NCBI RefSeq assembly: GCF_016599855.1
Contig: NZ_CP067041.1
Span: forward strand, 6,448,001-6,512,000
Direction of reading: 5' to 3'
Length of the DNA stretch: 64,000 nt
Source: Bradyrhizobium diazoefficiens
GTDB taxonomy: Bacteria > Pseudomonadota > Alphaproteobacteria > Rhizobiales > Xanthobacteraceae
Shown: positions 55,626 to 63,374 of the stretch, in pieces
Position numbering within the stretch: the first letter of the stretch is position 1
Layout: the number at the start of each line of letters is the position of its first letter
The notes under the pieces: model-generated
What the model was told of the DNA's origin: nothing
What the model saw: the letters and a program-made list of their open reading frames with translations, nothing else
Database searches by the model: none
Translations under genes and position numbers: made by a program

Positions 55626-57005
55626 ATGGCCAAAGAGATCAGGCTCAATGCATTTGCGATGAATTGCGCCGCACATCAATCGCCGGGGCTATGGACCCAT
55701 CCGCGCGACCGCACCGCGGAGTATAACCGCCTGCCGTACTGGATTGATCTTGCCAAAACACTGGAACGCGGCCGTTTCGACGGACTGTTCCTGGCCGATG
55801 TGCTCGGGGTCTATGACGTTTATGGCAACAGCCCTGACGCAGCTTTGCGCAATGCAGCACAGACGCCCTCGAACGAGCCGCTGCTGCTGCTGTCGGCAAT
55901 GGCTGCGGTGACGCAGAACCTCGGCTTCGGCGTCACCAGCAATTTGTCATTCGAGCCGCCCTATCCGTTCGCACGGCGGATGTCGACGCTCGACCATCTC
56001 ACCGAGGGACGGATCGGCTGGAACGTCGTCACCGGCTATCTCGACAGCGCCGCGCGCGGCGCCGGCAAGGACAAGCAGACCGGACACTACGACCGCTACG
56101 ACGTGGCCGACGAATATATGGAGGTGGTCTACAAGCTCTGGGAGGGAAGCTGGGAGGACGGTGCCGTACTGCGCGACCGCAAACGCGGCATCTTCACCGA
56201 TCCCTCGAAAGTTCATCGCATCAATCACGAGAGCGCGAACTACCGCATCAACAACACCATCCATCTCAGCGAACCATCGCCGCAGCGCACGCCCGTGCTG
56301 TACCAGGCCGGCACCTCGCCGCGCGGGCGGCAGTTCGCCGCAAAACATGCCGAATGCGTGTTCATGTCGGGACCTTCGGCCAAGATCATCGCGCCGCGCG
56401 TCTCCGCGATCCGCCAGGAGGCCGCCGCACTCGGCCGCAACCCGGCCGAGATCCTCATGTTCAACATGATGACGATCATCCTCGGCAACACCGAGGCCGA
56501 AGCGGCGGCGAAATATGCCGATTACCGGTCGCATATCAGTCCGGAAGGTGCCCTCGCCCTGATGTCCGGTTGGACCGGCATCGACTTCTCCGGCTACGAG
56601 CTCGACCAGCAGGTCCGTCATGTCCAGAACGATGCCGGCCGCAGCGCACTCGACAACGTCACCCGCGGCGATCCTGACCGCGTCTGGACCGTGCGCGACG
56701 TCATCGACCATGTCGGCATCGGCGGCGCCGGCCCGGTCGTGGTCGGCACGCCCGAAAGCGTCGCCGACAAGATCGAGGACTGGTTCGAGAAGACCGATGT
56801 CGACGGCCTCAACGTCGCCTTTGCGATCTCGCCCGGCGACTTCGAGGACATCGCGGACATGCTGGTGCCGGAGCTGACCAAGCGCGGACGCTACAAGCCG
56901 GAATACGCCAAGGGCACGCTGCGGGAGAAGCTGTTTGGTGCGGGCTGCGCGCGGCTCGAGGCGCCGCATCCGGCGGCCGCGTATCGGGTGGGGAAGAAGG
57001 GGTAG
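55626..57005 (+). CDS. LLM-class flavin monooxygenase (NtaA/SnaA/DmoA type)
   Basis: 459 residues with GGGGGA upstream. FADVLGVYDVYG, the IGWNVVTGYLDSAARG block and QAGTSPRGRQFAAKHAECVFM are diagnostic of the NtaA/SnaA/DmoA/MoxC group: two-component FMNH2-dependent monooxygenases acting on chelators, sulfur compounds or similar. The flavin reductase partner is not in the window. Divergent from the M20 gene across a 245-bp gap. Confidence 0.9.
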   Translation: MAKEIRLNAFAMNCAAHQSPGLWTHPRDRTAEYNRLPYWIDLAKTLERGRFDGLFLADVLGVYDVYGNSPDAALRNAAQTPSNEPLLLLSAMAAVTQNLGFGVTSNLSFEPPYPFARRMSTLDHLTEGRIGWNVVTGYLDSAARGAGKDKQTGHYDRYDVADEYMEVVYKLWEGSWEDGAVLRDRKRGIFTDPSKVHRINHESANYRINNTIHLSEPSPQRTPVLYQAGTSPRGRQFAAKHAECVFMSGPSAKIIAPRVSAIRQEAAALGRNPAEILMFNMMTIILGNTEAEAAAKYADYRSHISPEGALALMSGWTGIDFSGYELDQQVRHVQNDAGRSALDNVTRGDPDRVWTVRDVIDHVGIGGAGPVVVGTPESVADKIEDWFEKTDVDGLNVAFAISPGDFEDIADMLVPELTKRGRYKPEYAKGTLREKLFGAGCARLEAPHPAAAYRVGKKG

Positions 57006-57113
57006 CTGCCAGCTACGTCCCCTTCACGCGAGCTGCCAAACTGCACCCACACGCATGGCTCAAAACGGGCAAGCAATGTGTGCAGATCTCGCCGCACGGC
57101 ACACTGCTTCCCG

Positions 57114-57164
57114 CCCCCCTCTTGTCCGCCGTAGCCTTGGCGATGGCGGATGGGGGGGAGAGGG
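57114..57164. repeat. Hairpin-forming intergenic repeat
   Basis: TCCGCC (57125-57130) pairs with GGCGGA (57145-57150), flanked by C-rich and G-rich runs (CCCCCCT and GGGGGGG) that extend the stem. It lies between two convergent genes and may end both transcripts. Confidence 0.45.
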
Positions 57165-57201
57165 GTGGCCCAGTAAATGGTTTGAGTGGCTGCCCGCGCC
57201 G

Positions 57202-58137
57202 CTATGGTAGCCCGCGCGCCTCGAGTTGATGCACCAGCAGCAGCGTCGGTTCGGCCAGACTATCGCCGGAGCCATCCAGCCCAAATGCGGCAGCGATGCC
57301 ATCGCGGCTGCGCAGGATCGTGGTGCGCGGGCAGTGGCCCGCACCGCACAGCGTCTTCTTCAGGGTCTCGCCCTGTGCGACGAGGTTGGCGGGATCGTTC
57401 ACGGCCCAGGCCAGCAGGATCGGCTCGTCGACGTTGAGGATGCCGGGAAACACCGAGCGCTTGTCATATTGAGCGGCATCAGTGCCGAGATAGGCCTTCT
57501 CGCTGTCGCTGGCATCCTTGCCCGCACGGTAGATGCCTGAGACCAGCACCACGGCGGCGACGTCGGCGCGGTCGGCCTGGAGCTCGGGGTGCGCCAGCAG
57601 GGTCGCGACATGGAAGGCGCCGGCGCCATAGCCGACTGCGACGATCTCGCGGGCATCGCCGTTGAACAGGTCGATATTGCCGTGGATCCAGGACAGCGCC
57701 GCCGCCACGTCGGTTGCGCCCATCGGCCAGGTCGCAGCCGGCGCCAGGCGGTAGTTGACGCGCACCCCGATCATGCCGTTGCGCGCGGCAAAGCACATCG
57801 CCTCGTCCTGGATGTCCCGGGACAGGTCCGGGGCGCCGCGGTCGCCGGTAAAGGTGTCGCCCACCACGAACAGCAGCACCGGCCGCGGCGTGTCTGCCTT
57901 GGTGGCCTCGCTGGTCGCGACATCGAGCACATTGGCCTCGCTGTCACCATAGCGCAGGCCACGCGAGAAAGAGACCTGCTCGCACAGCCGTGCGACGCCG
58001 CCAGCGGTCGTGTCGCTATCGATGAGGCCGACCGGCACGAGATCAGACGGCGCCGCCAGCCGCGGCGGCATCGGGCCATGCGCGGAGGCCGCTGTCACGG
58101 TCAGAACAAGGAAAAATGCGAGACAATTCTTCATCAT
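57202..58137 (-). CDS. Exported esterase-like alpha/beta-hydrolase homologue lacking the catalytic serine
   Basis: 311 residues, started at ATG 58137 (or 58134), since an earlier codon at 58164 leaves a poor signal peptide; the peptide ends near AASAHG. The fold pattern matches the BD-FAE/esterase group (GMIGVRVNYRLAPAATWPMGATDVAAALSWI), but the nucleophile elbow reads VGYGAGAFH, with Gly in place of Ser, the HGGG loop is VVGDTF, and the C-terminal histidine is absent (LRSRDGIAAAFG). The acidic residue (NDPANLVAQ) persists. The protein is therefore likely a non-catalytic binding protein or a lapsed enzyme. Confidence 0.75.
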   Translation of the reverse strand: MMKNCLAFFLVLTVTAASAHGPMPPRLAAPSDLVPVGLIDSDTTAGGVARLCEQVSFSRGLRYGDSEANVLDVATSEATKADTPRPVLLFVVGDTFTGDRGAPDLSRDIQDEAMCFAARNGMIGVRVNYRLAPAATWPMGATDVAAALSWIHGNIDLFNGDAREIVAVGYGAGAFHVATLLAHPELQADRADVAAVVLVSGIYRAGKDASDSEKAYLGTDAAQYDKRSVFPGILNVDEPILLAWAVNDPANLVAQGETLKKTLCGAGHCPRTTILRSRDGIAAAFGLDGSGDSLAEPTLLLVHQLEARGLP

Positions 58138-58464
58138 GATGGTGCCGGCCTTGCGGGGCTCCATATTGGTGCGCCGGTTTGCCCTGTCTTCTCAATTCGC
58201 CTTATGACTTCGTCTTGTTAGTTCATCTTGCGGCGATTTCACGGCACCCTGGGTTCGTCCTTCAGCCTCAGCTCAGTTTCCCGGCTGCAATGTGCAGTCC
58301 GCTCCGCTCCCGTCCTTCTGCCTGATAGCGTTACGGTTGATCATGCAGCTGAGCTTGGTCAGGCATTGTGCACACCAAATTCTCTAAAATTTTCTCACCT
58401 CCATTGGGGGCTCTTAAACCGGTGCGCGATATCGGGAAGAAGTGGCAAGTACCCGGGAAGATAC
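58138..58464. other. Upstream region of the tadG-like operon
   Basis: 327 bp, more A+T-rich near 58370-58400 (TCTCTAAAATTTTC). No credible coding frame; promoters of the esterase-like gene and the TadG operon are expected here. No clear -35/-10 pair could be chosen. Confidence 0.45.
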
Positions 58465-59790
58465 ATGAGCCTCAGGAATATCCGCAGTTGCTCCTTCAAT
58501 GCTTCACGACTCTTGTCGGACGGAGGTGCCCGGCGGCGCCTATACCGGAGCAGCCTATTCCACGAATTTATTAGAGACCAGTCGGGCAGTTACGTCATTC
58601 TGTCTGCGCTGCTAATGCCTGTTCTGGTCGGCAGCGCAGGTCTCGGCACTGAGGTTGGATGGTGGTATTATAAACATAAGAACATGCAGAGCGCCGCCGA
58701 CTCCGGCGCGGTGAGCGCGGCAACCGCCGTAAGCGCCGGCGGCGACCTGACCTCCGAAGCCAACGCTGTTACAGCGAACTATGGCTACGCGAATGCGGTG
58801 AACAACGTCACCGTCAAGGTGAACCAACCACCAAAGACGGGTAACTACACTTCGAACCTGCAGGCCATCGAAGTGGTCGTAAGCCAGCCGCAACAGCGGC
58901 TGCTGTCAGCACTGTTCGGCTCAGATCCGGTGCTCATCACAGCGCGTGCGGTCGCCCTGCCGAATTCCGGGACAGGCTGTGTGCTCGCGCTCAATTCGAG
59001 CGCGCGACCGGCCGTGAACGTGAGCGGAGGCAATCAGCTCAATCTGATCAAATGTAACCTTTACAGCAACTCCAACGCGGGCCCATCCCTCAACGTTGCC
59101 GGCAGCGCCTCCGTCTCCGCCAACCAGGTCGGAGTGGTCGGCGATGTCTCTGGCGCGAGCAGCATCACGGCGACTAATGGCATCCGAACTCACGCCCGGC
59201 CGATCTCCGACCCCTATGCAAACATATCGCCCCCCTCGGAGCCAAGCTGCACCAGCGCCAAGATTACGGTCAACGCCAACGGCAAGACGAACTCCCTTAG
59301 TCCTGGCTGCTACCGTGGCGACATTACGGTCAATGCGGGTGCGACTCTAAATCTGGACCCGGGCATCTACTATCTGGACGGCGCTAATTTAAGCGTCGCA
59401 GGTAACGCCACGATCGCGGGCACGGGCGTGACTCTGGTCTTTACGGGATCGGGCAGTAACTGGGGCACGGCCTCAATCGGCAGCAACGCGACCATCGATC
59501 TGACGGCGCCGACCACCGGTTCCACAAAGGGAATCGTCATGTATGGCGACCGCAACATGCCGGCCGGGACGGCTTTCAATCTGACCGGCGGCGGCACCCA
59601 GAACTTCGGCGGTGCCATCTACCTGCCAAAGGCCAATCTTAGCTTCGCCGGCGGTAACGGCACGAGCACCTCGTGTACCAAGGTCATCGCAGATACCTTG
59701 ACGTTCAGCGGCACGTCGAATCTTCAGGTCGATTGTTCCGCACTCGGCACTGCGACGATTGGCGCGCAAACCGCTCAACTCATCGAATGA
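58465..59790 (+). CDS. TadG-like pilus assembly / secreted protein
   Basis: 441 residues from ATG 58465 with GGGAAG upstream; the long upstream frame is not coding-like. The N-terminus has the TadG/TadE motif RDQSGSYVILSALLMPVLVGSAGLGTEVGWWYYKHKNMQSAADSGAVSAA, with one membrane helix. The rest is a Gly/Ala/Asn/Ser/Thr-rich beta-repeat region with several NATI/NLSV repeats (ATLNLDPGIYYLDGANLSV). It should be anchored in the inner membrane with the repeats outside. First gene of a three-gene operon. Confidence 0.82.
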   Translation: MSLRNIRSCSFNASRLLSDGGARRRLYRSSLFHEFIRDQSGSYVILSALLMPVLVGSAGLGTEVGWWYYKHKNMQSAADSGAVSAATAVSAGGDLTSEANAVTANYGYANAVNNVTVKVNQPPKTGNYTSNLQAIEVVVSQPQQRLLSALFGSDPVLITARAVALPNSGTGCVLALNSSARPAVNVSGGNQLNLIKCNLYSNSNAGPSLNVAGSASVSANQVGVVGDVSGASSITATNGIRTHARPISDPYANISPPSEPSCTSAKITVNANGKTNSLSPGCYRGDITVNAGATLNLDPGIYYLDGANLSVAGNATIAGTGVTLVFTGSGSNWGTASIGSNATIDLTAPTTGSTKGIVMYGDRNMPAGTAFNLTGGGTQNFGGAIYLPKANLSFAGGNGTSTSCTKVIADTLTFSGTSNLQVDCSALGTATIGAQTAQLIE

Positions 59791-59801
59791 GGGTGGCACC
59801 G

Positions 59802-60302
59802 ATGCGAATCCAAAACCTATCATTCAGAATCCGCGACCGGTTGCTTTATGCCTTGCCGAGGTACGTGCGCGCTGCCGTACGGGATACAAGTGGCGTAGCC
59901 GCCATCGAATTCGGTCTCATGATCCCGTTGTTGTCTCTAATGGTGGTGTCAGTGACAGATATTGGGCTGGCGGTCTATCGCAAGATGCAGGTTGAGGATG
60001 CGGCGCAAGCGGGAGCGCAATACGCCGTTGCGCACGGATTTGATGCGAGCGGCATTTCCAGCGCGGTGACGAGTGCAACGAATTCCACTGCCGTCACCGC
60101 TTCACCCGGTCCTGTTCAGTTTTGCGGCTGTCCAACGAGCACGGGAGTCAGCACTGTGAGCTGCGGTACGGTTTGCACGGGCGGCGTTCAGGCCGGAACA
60201 TATACGACGGTCTCGGCGCAGGCGACGTACTATACGCTGATCAATTATCAGATCGTCGCAAACTACACCTACAACGCGCAATCCACTGTGAGGCTGCAGT
60301 GA
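59802..60302 (+). CDS. TadE-like minor pseudopilin
   Basis: 166 residues from ATG 59802, with GAGGGTGG upstream; an ATG at 59787 overlapping the TadG stop (ATGA) is the alternative. TadE motif DTSGVAAIEFGLMIPLLSLMVVSVTDIGLAVYRKMQVEDAAQAGAQYA with a single hydrophobic helix; a later region has four cysteines (CGCPTSTGVSTVSCGTVC). TadE proteins are minor subunits or assembly factors of Flp/Tad pili. Confidence 0.82.
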   Translation: MRIQNLSFRIRDRLLYALPRYVRAAVRDTSGVAAIEFGLMIPLLSLMVVSVTDIGLAVYRKMQVEDAAQAGAQYAVAHGFDASGISSAVTSATNSTAVTASPGPVQFCGCPTSTGVSTVSCGTVCTGGVQAGTYTTVSAQATYYTLINYQIVANYTYNAQSTVRLQ

Positions 60303-60676
60303 AGCCCAAAACGATATGGCGAGACGACCGGGGGGCCTCGGCACTGGAATTTGCCCTGACCGCTCCGGTGTTCTTTCTATTCATCTTTGGGATCATCGAG
60401 TTCGGACTTCTGTTTTGGACGCAGCTCGGGCTGCAACATGGGACCGAAATGGCGGCACGCTGCGCAACCGTCAATCCAGCGCTTTGTCCGAGCAGCGACG
60501 CTATTACCGCTTACGCAGCCCAGCAGGCCTTCGGCGTCGGTCTTCCCGCGCAGACATTCACCTACTCCACGCCGACATGCGGCAATCAGGTCAGCGCAAG
60601 CTATGCATTTCAGTTTCCGCAGGTGCTTAATCTCTCGCCGCTGACGCTAACGGCGCAGGCATGCTTTCCGAGCTGA
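60299..60676 (+). CDS. TadE-like minor pseudopilin
   Basis: 125 residues from GTG 60299, whose last two bases are part of the preceding TGA stop (GTGA overlap), with GAGG upstream. TadE motif DDRGASALEFALTAPVFFLFIFGIIEFGLLFWTQLGLQHGTEMAARCA; mature part has four cysteines. Translation is coupled to the preceding TadE gene. No TadA/CpaF ATPase, CpaC secretin or prepilin peptidase is in the window. Confidence 0.82.
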   Translation: MKPKTIWRDDRGASALEFALTAPVFFLFIFGIIEFGLLFWTQLGLQHGTEMAARCATVNPALCPSSDAITAYAAQQAFGVGLPAQTFTYSTPTCGNQVSASYAFQFPQVLNLSPLTLTAQACFPS

Positions 60677-60725
60677 ATGCAGGCGCTTCGCCCCTATGAA
60701 ATGCGCACCGACGAGCGGTTCTGAA

Positions 60726-60962
60726 ATGCCAGAACCGGACCATATTCTCGTCTCGTGCCCGCGGTGCAGGGCATGGCCGATGGCTTTTGCGGGTCCGCTC
60801 GCCCATTGGGGCCGCGCCACGAGCGAAGCTCTCTTTAGCTGCAGGCGCTGTCGTCACCGCGAGATATTCGATCTCTCGATTGGAAATTCCGGTCTGTTAA
60901 GGCCCCGTCGGCCTGCCCGGGCCGGCGATCGTCTCACCGGTCACGACAGATCGCGCGCATAG
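60726..60962 (+). CDS. Small CxxC zinc-ribbon-like protein
   Basis: 78 residues, started at ATG 60726 because the 30 bases upstream lack a site. Two CxxC pairs (SCPRCRAWP and SCRRCRHREIF) 27 residues apart suggest a single zinc ribbon. The C-terminus is basic (RPRRPARAGDRLTG). No family recognised; expression from the TadE operon by read-through is possible. Confidence 0.45.
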   Translation: MPEPDHILVSCPRCRAWPMAFAGPLAHWGRATSEALFSCRRCRHREIFDLSIGNSGLLRPRRPARAGDRLTGHDRSRA

Positions 60963-61032
60963 CCGAGCTGCGCGACGGTGGTCTAACCGCCAATTTCAGA
61001 AAAGATTAAAACCCATCGATCAAAATCGCCCT

Positions 61033-61275
61033 ATGGGTGAACATAGGGCAGCACGACGTCGCCGCATTCTGAAGGCCGGGACTATCGAGTTCGGCGGCGG
61101 CGGGATCGACTGCACGGTCAGGAACATTTCAGAGACCGGCGCGGCGCTCGAAGTCGTAACCCCGCTTTTCATCCCGGACCGCTTCACGCTCTATGTGGCG
61201 AGCGATCAATTAAAGCGGCGATGCCATATCGTCTGGCGCAGAGAGAAGCGCCTAGGTATTGCATTCGACGATTGA
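61033..61275 (+). CDS. PilZ-domain c-di-GMP binding protein
   Basis: 80 residues, essentially one PilZ domain: an N-terminal basic RRRR segment, then CTVRNISETGAALEV (matching the DxSxxG-type motif with N in place of D) and IVWRREKRLGIAF at the end. It would bind c-di-GMP and act on another protein. Nearby orphan Tad genes and the distant GGDEF-EAL protein are possible links. Confidence 0.8.
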   Translation: MGEHRAARRRRILKAGTIEFGGGGIDCTVRNISETGAALEVVTPLFIPDRFTLYVASDQLKRRCHIVWRREKRLGIAFDD

Positions 61276-61392
61276 GACCAGCCCAGCAGGCGAATAAGCG
61301 GAACCGGCCCGCGGCCTTACCCGGCCCGACCGCGCCTCACGCTGAAGCGGGCGTTCTACTGTGCATGGGGTTGTTTTCGCGGTTTTGGTTTG

Positions 61393-61971
61393 TCAGGTCC
61401 GCTTCATCGTCCGGAAGGTGATCGAGTAGCGGCGTGCCTCGACCGGCGGGATGCTGTGCTCCCATTGCGACCGCGCCTCGCCATCGATCAGATATAGCGA
61501 ACGCGGCCGGGCCTCGAGCGTGTGGCGCTGCCATTTGTCGCCGCGGTGACGGCGGAAGCGGAATTTGCAAGCCGAGCCCAGCGACAGTCCGAGGACCTTG
61601 TCGAAGTGTGGCTTGTCGCGATGCCAGCCGATGCCGACGCCAACGTCGTACTCGGTGCAGAGCACCTGCTGCACGCTGCCCTCAGTCAGGCCCGCCCATG
61701 CCTCGGCCTGCCGCGCGATCGGCGCGACCCAATCCGGGATCGGCTCGGCCTCGGCCAGCCGCTGCAGCGAATAGTCGTATTGATAGCCGAACCACGCCAC
61801 GCGGCGGTTACCCTCGAAGGCGCCGAACTGAAAGCGCTGCAGCGGCAATGCTGCGATGCGGCCGATCAGCTCCTGTTCGGCAGCGGCCTCGATAAAATTG
61901 TCCGCATAGCGAAGGCCCGCGGGCCATGCTTCCGGTTCGGCGAACAAACCAAGCTGCGTCATTCCTCGCAT
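61393..61971 (-). CDS. alkB: AlkB-like Fe(II)/2-oxoglutarate dioxygenase
   Basis: 192 residues from ATG 61971 (ATG 61962 is equally possible). The Fe site is HRD in GIGWHRDKPHFD and a distal His in SQWEHSIPPVEARRYSITFR; the RxxxxxR motif for 2-oxoglutarate follows (RRYSITFR). The FRFRRHR segment and the C-terminal layout fit the AlkB family, which demethylates DNA or RNA bases (or proteins in paralogues). Confidence 0.88.
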   Translation of the reverse strand: MRGMTQLGLFAEPEAWPAGLRYADNFIEAAAEQELIGRIAALPLQRFQFGAFEGNRRVAWFGYQYDYSLQRLAEAEPIPDWVAPIARQAEAWAGLTEGSVQQVLCTEYDVGVGIGWHRDKPHFDKVLGLSLGSACKFRFRRHRGDKWQRHTLEARPRSLYLIDGEARSQWEHSIPPVEARRYSITFRTMKRT

Positions 61972-62041
61972 TTCCGTGACGGAACCTTTTGGCGGCTGAT
62001 GCGACTTATCTATGACGCGGAGAGCAATGTGCGAGGCTGTC

Positions 62042-62182
62042 ATGGCAGAGAAGCATACCGCCGATCCTGCGGAGATCATGCGGGCGACCGGTCATCCTGA
62101 GCTAGAATATGCCGCCGGCTGGACCATCGCCGGTCTCGTCACCATCGGCACCATCGTCGCCGCCTGGGTGTTCGCGATCTAG
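62042..62182 (+). CDS. Small single-helix membrane protein (46 aa)
   Basis: 46 residues (MAEKHTADPAEIMRATGHPE then one hydrophobic helix AAGWTIAGLVTIGTIVAAW) with GAGG 5 nt before the ATG. An N-terminal polar segment of about 24 residues precedes the helix. Its TAG stop at 62180-62182 overlaps the stop of the opposite-strand kinase relic in CTAG. Too short for most gene-calling cut-offs. No family recognised. Confidence 0.55.
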   Translation: MAEKHTADPAEIMRATGHPELEYAAGWTIAGLVTIGTIVAAWVFAI

Positions 62183-62830
62183 GCGACTGGAAACCGAAGC
62201 TCGAAGGCAGTGCCGGCTTCCGTCGGCTTGAGCCTGATCGAGCCGCCATGGCTCGCCATCACGGCGCGCAAGGCTTTCGGCACGGGCGAGCTCGCGTAGC
62301 CGCTGCGCCATCGCCTCCAGCCGCTGTGTGTCGGACAGGATGTTGGCGATGAACGTTTGCTGCTTGGCCAGCGTCAGGCCTTCGGGCGTGCCTTGAAACG
62401 AATCCTGCAACAGCTCGGCCGCGCCCTTGATCGAGGTCAGCGGCGATTTCAGCTCATGGGTGAGGTGCGCCGAGAACGTCGCGATGTAGTCGGAGCGCCG
62501 CGCCAGCTGCTCGGCCATGCCGAGAAAGCTGTGCGAGAGCTGGGCGAGCTCGCGCGTGCCGTAATGCCGGAGCGGCGCGAACGCCTCGCGGTCGCCGCGG
62601 CCGATTCTGGCGGCGCGATCGATCAGCTCGCGCATCGGCAGCGTGATGGTGCGCGAGAACACGAGGCCAATCGCGATCGTGCCGAGGATCACGGCGAGCC
62701 CCGCCAGCACGAACTTGGCCCGCTCCTGAGATCGTCGCCAGCACGCGGCTCTGTGCGATCAGCTCGGCCTGGGTCTGGCGGACCGCCGAGAACAGGCTGC
62801 GCTGCGTCACCCGTTGTTCGAGAGCGCGCG
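62179..62830 (-). pseudogene. Sensor histidine kinase relic
   Basis: Reading the minus strand: an N-terminal sensor fragment (ALEQRVTQRSLFSAVRQTQAEL) changes frame near 62735 into ERAKFVLAGLAVILGTIAIGLVFS (TM), HAMP (ITLPMRELIDRAARIGRGD) and HisKA (FSAHLTHELKSPLTSIKGAAELL, with the phospho-His). After RRLRELARAES it jumps by internal deletion near 62275 to the last strand of the ATPase domain (AVMASHGGSIRLKPTEAGTAFELRFPVA). It cannot bind ATP. The N-terminus is also missing. Confidence 0.8.
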
Positions 62831-63054
62831 GCGCTAGGCGAAGATGATCTGGCGTCCTACGATCCTCTTCTGCTGCGGAACCGACTCGTGACGCACCGCG
62901 TGCTGCGCCGGTCGGATGCGCCGTGGGGACATTCGCCGATCGACCCGGCGGTGGAGCAGTTGGTGTGATTGTCGAGGTCTGAGCCGGCATTGCCGATTGA
63001 GATTCCAACGCAGGTGCGATATGGCTCTCGCGCTTTCAGAGGCGGAGACGAGCT

Positions 63055-63261
63055 TTGTCGAAACAATCCCTGCGTGAAGAGGCCGAGCGCCTGATCCGCG
63101 AATCGATGGAAAAGAAGACCGTCGTCGTGAAGCAGGGCGCGACCCGCATCGAAGCCGTCTGCGGCAAGTGCGGCGCGCCAAACCGGGTCCAGGCGGAAAA
63201 AGGCCAGAGCCGTGTCAAGTTCGCCTGCAAGAATTGCGGGCACAAACAAGAGACGCTCTAA
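63055..63261 (+). CDS. Small zinc-ribbon protein (68 aa)
   Basis: 68 residues from TTG 63055, with GGAGACGAG upstream. CGKCGAPNRVQ and CKNCGHKQET form a four-cysteine zinc ribbon; the N-terminus is a charged helix (REEAERLIRESMEKKTVVVK). Proteins like this are widespread and uncharacterised in Rhizobiales. TTG start makes the boundary less certain. Confidence 0.65.
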   Translation: MSKQSLREEAERLIRESMEKKTVVVKQGATRIEAVCGKCGAPNRVQAEKGQSRVKFACKNCGHKQETL

Positions 63262-63263
63262 CC

Positions 63264-63366
63264 CTTCATCCTGAGGAGCCCGCTGGAGGCGGCGTCTCGA
63301 AGGATCGAGGCCCGAGATGGGCCTTCATGGTTCGAGACGCACGTTCCGCGCTCCTCACCATGAGGG
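63264..63366. repeat. Dispersed repeat (CATCCTGAGGAGC family)
   Basis: Contains CATCCTGAGGAGC, GGCGTCTCGAAGGAT, GGTTCGAGACGC and CTCCTCACCATGAGGG, with the two GTCTCGAA/TTCGAGAC arms pairing. This matches a repeat common in Bradyrhizobium intergenic regions (from memory). It separates the zinc-ribbon gene from the SDR. Confidence 0.65.
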
Positions 63367-63374
63367 TCTGACAG

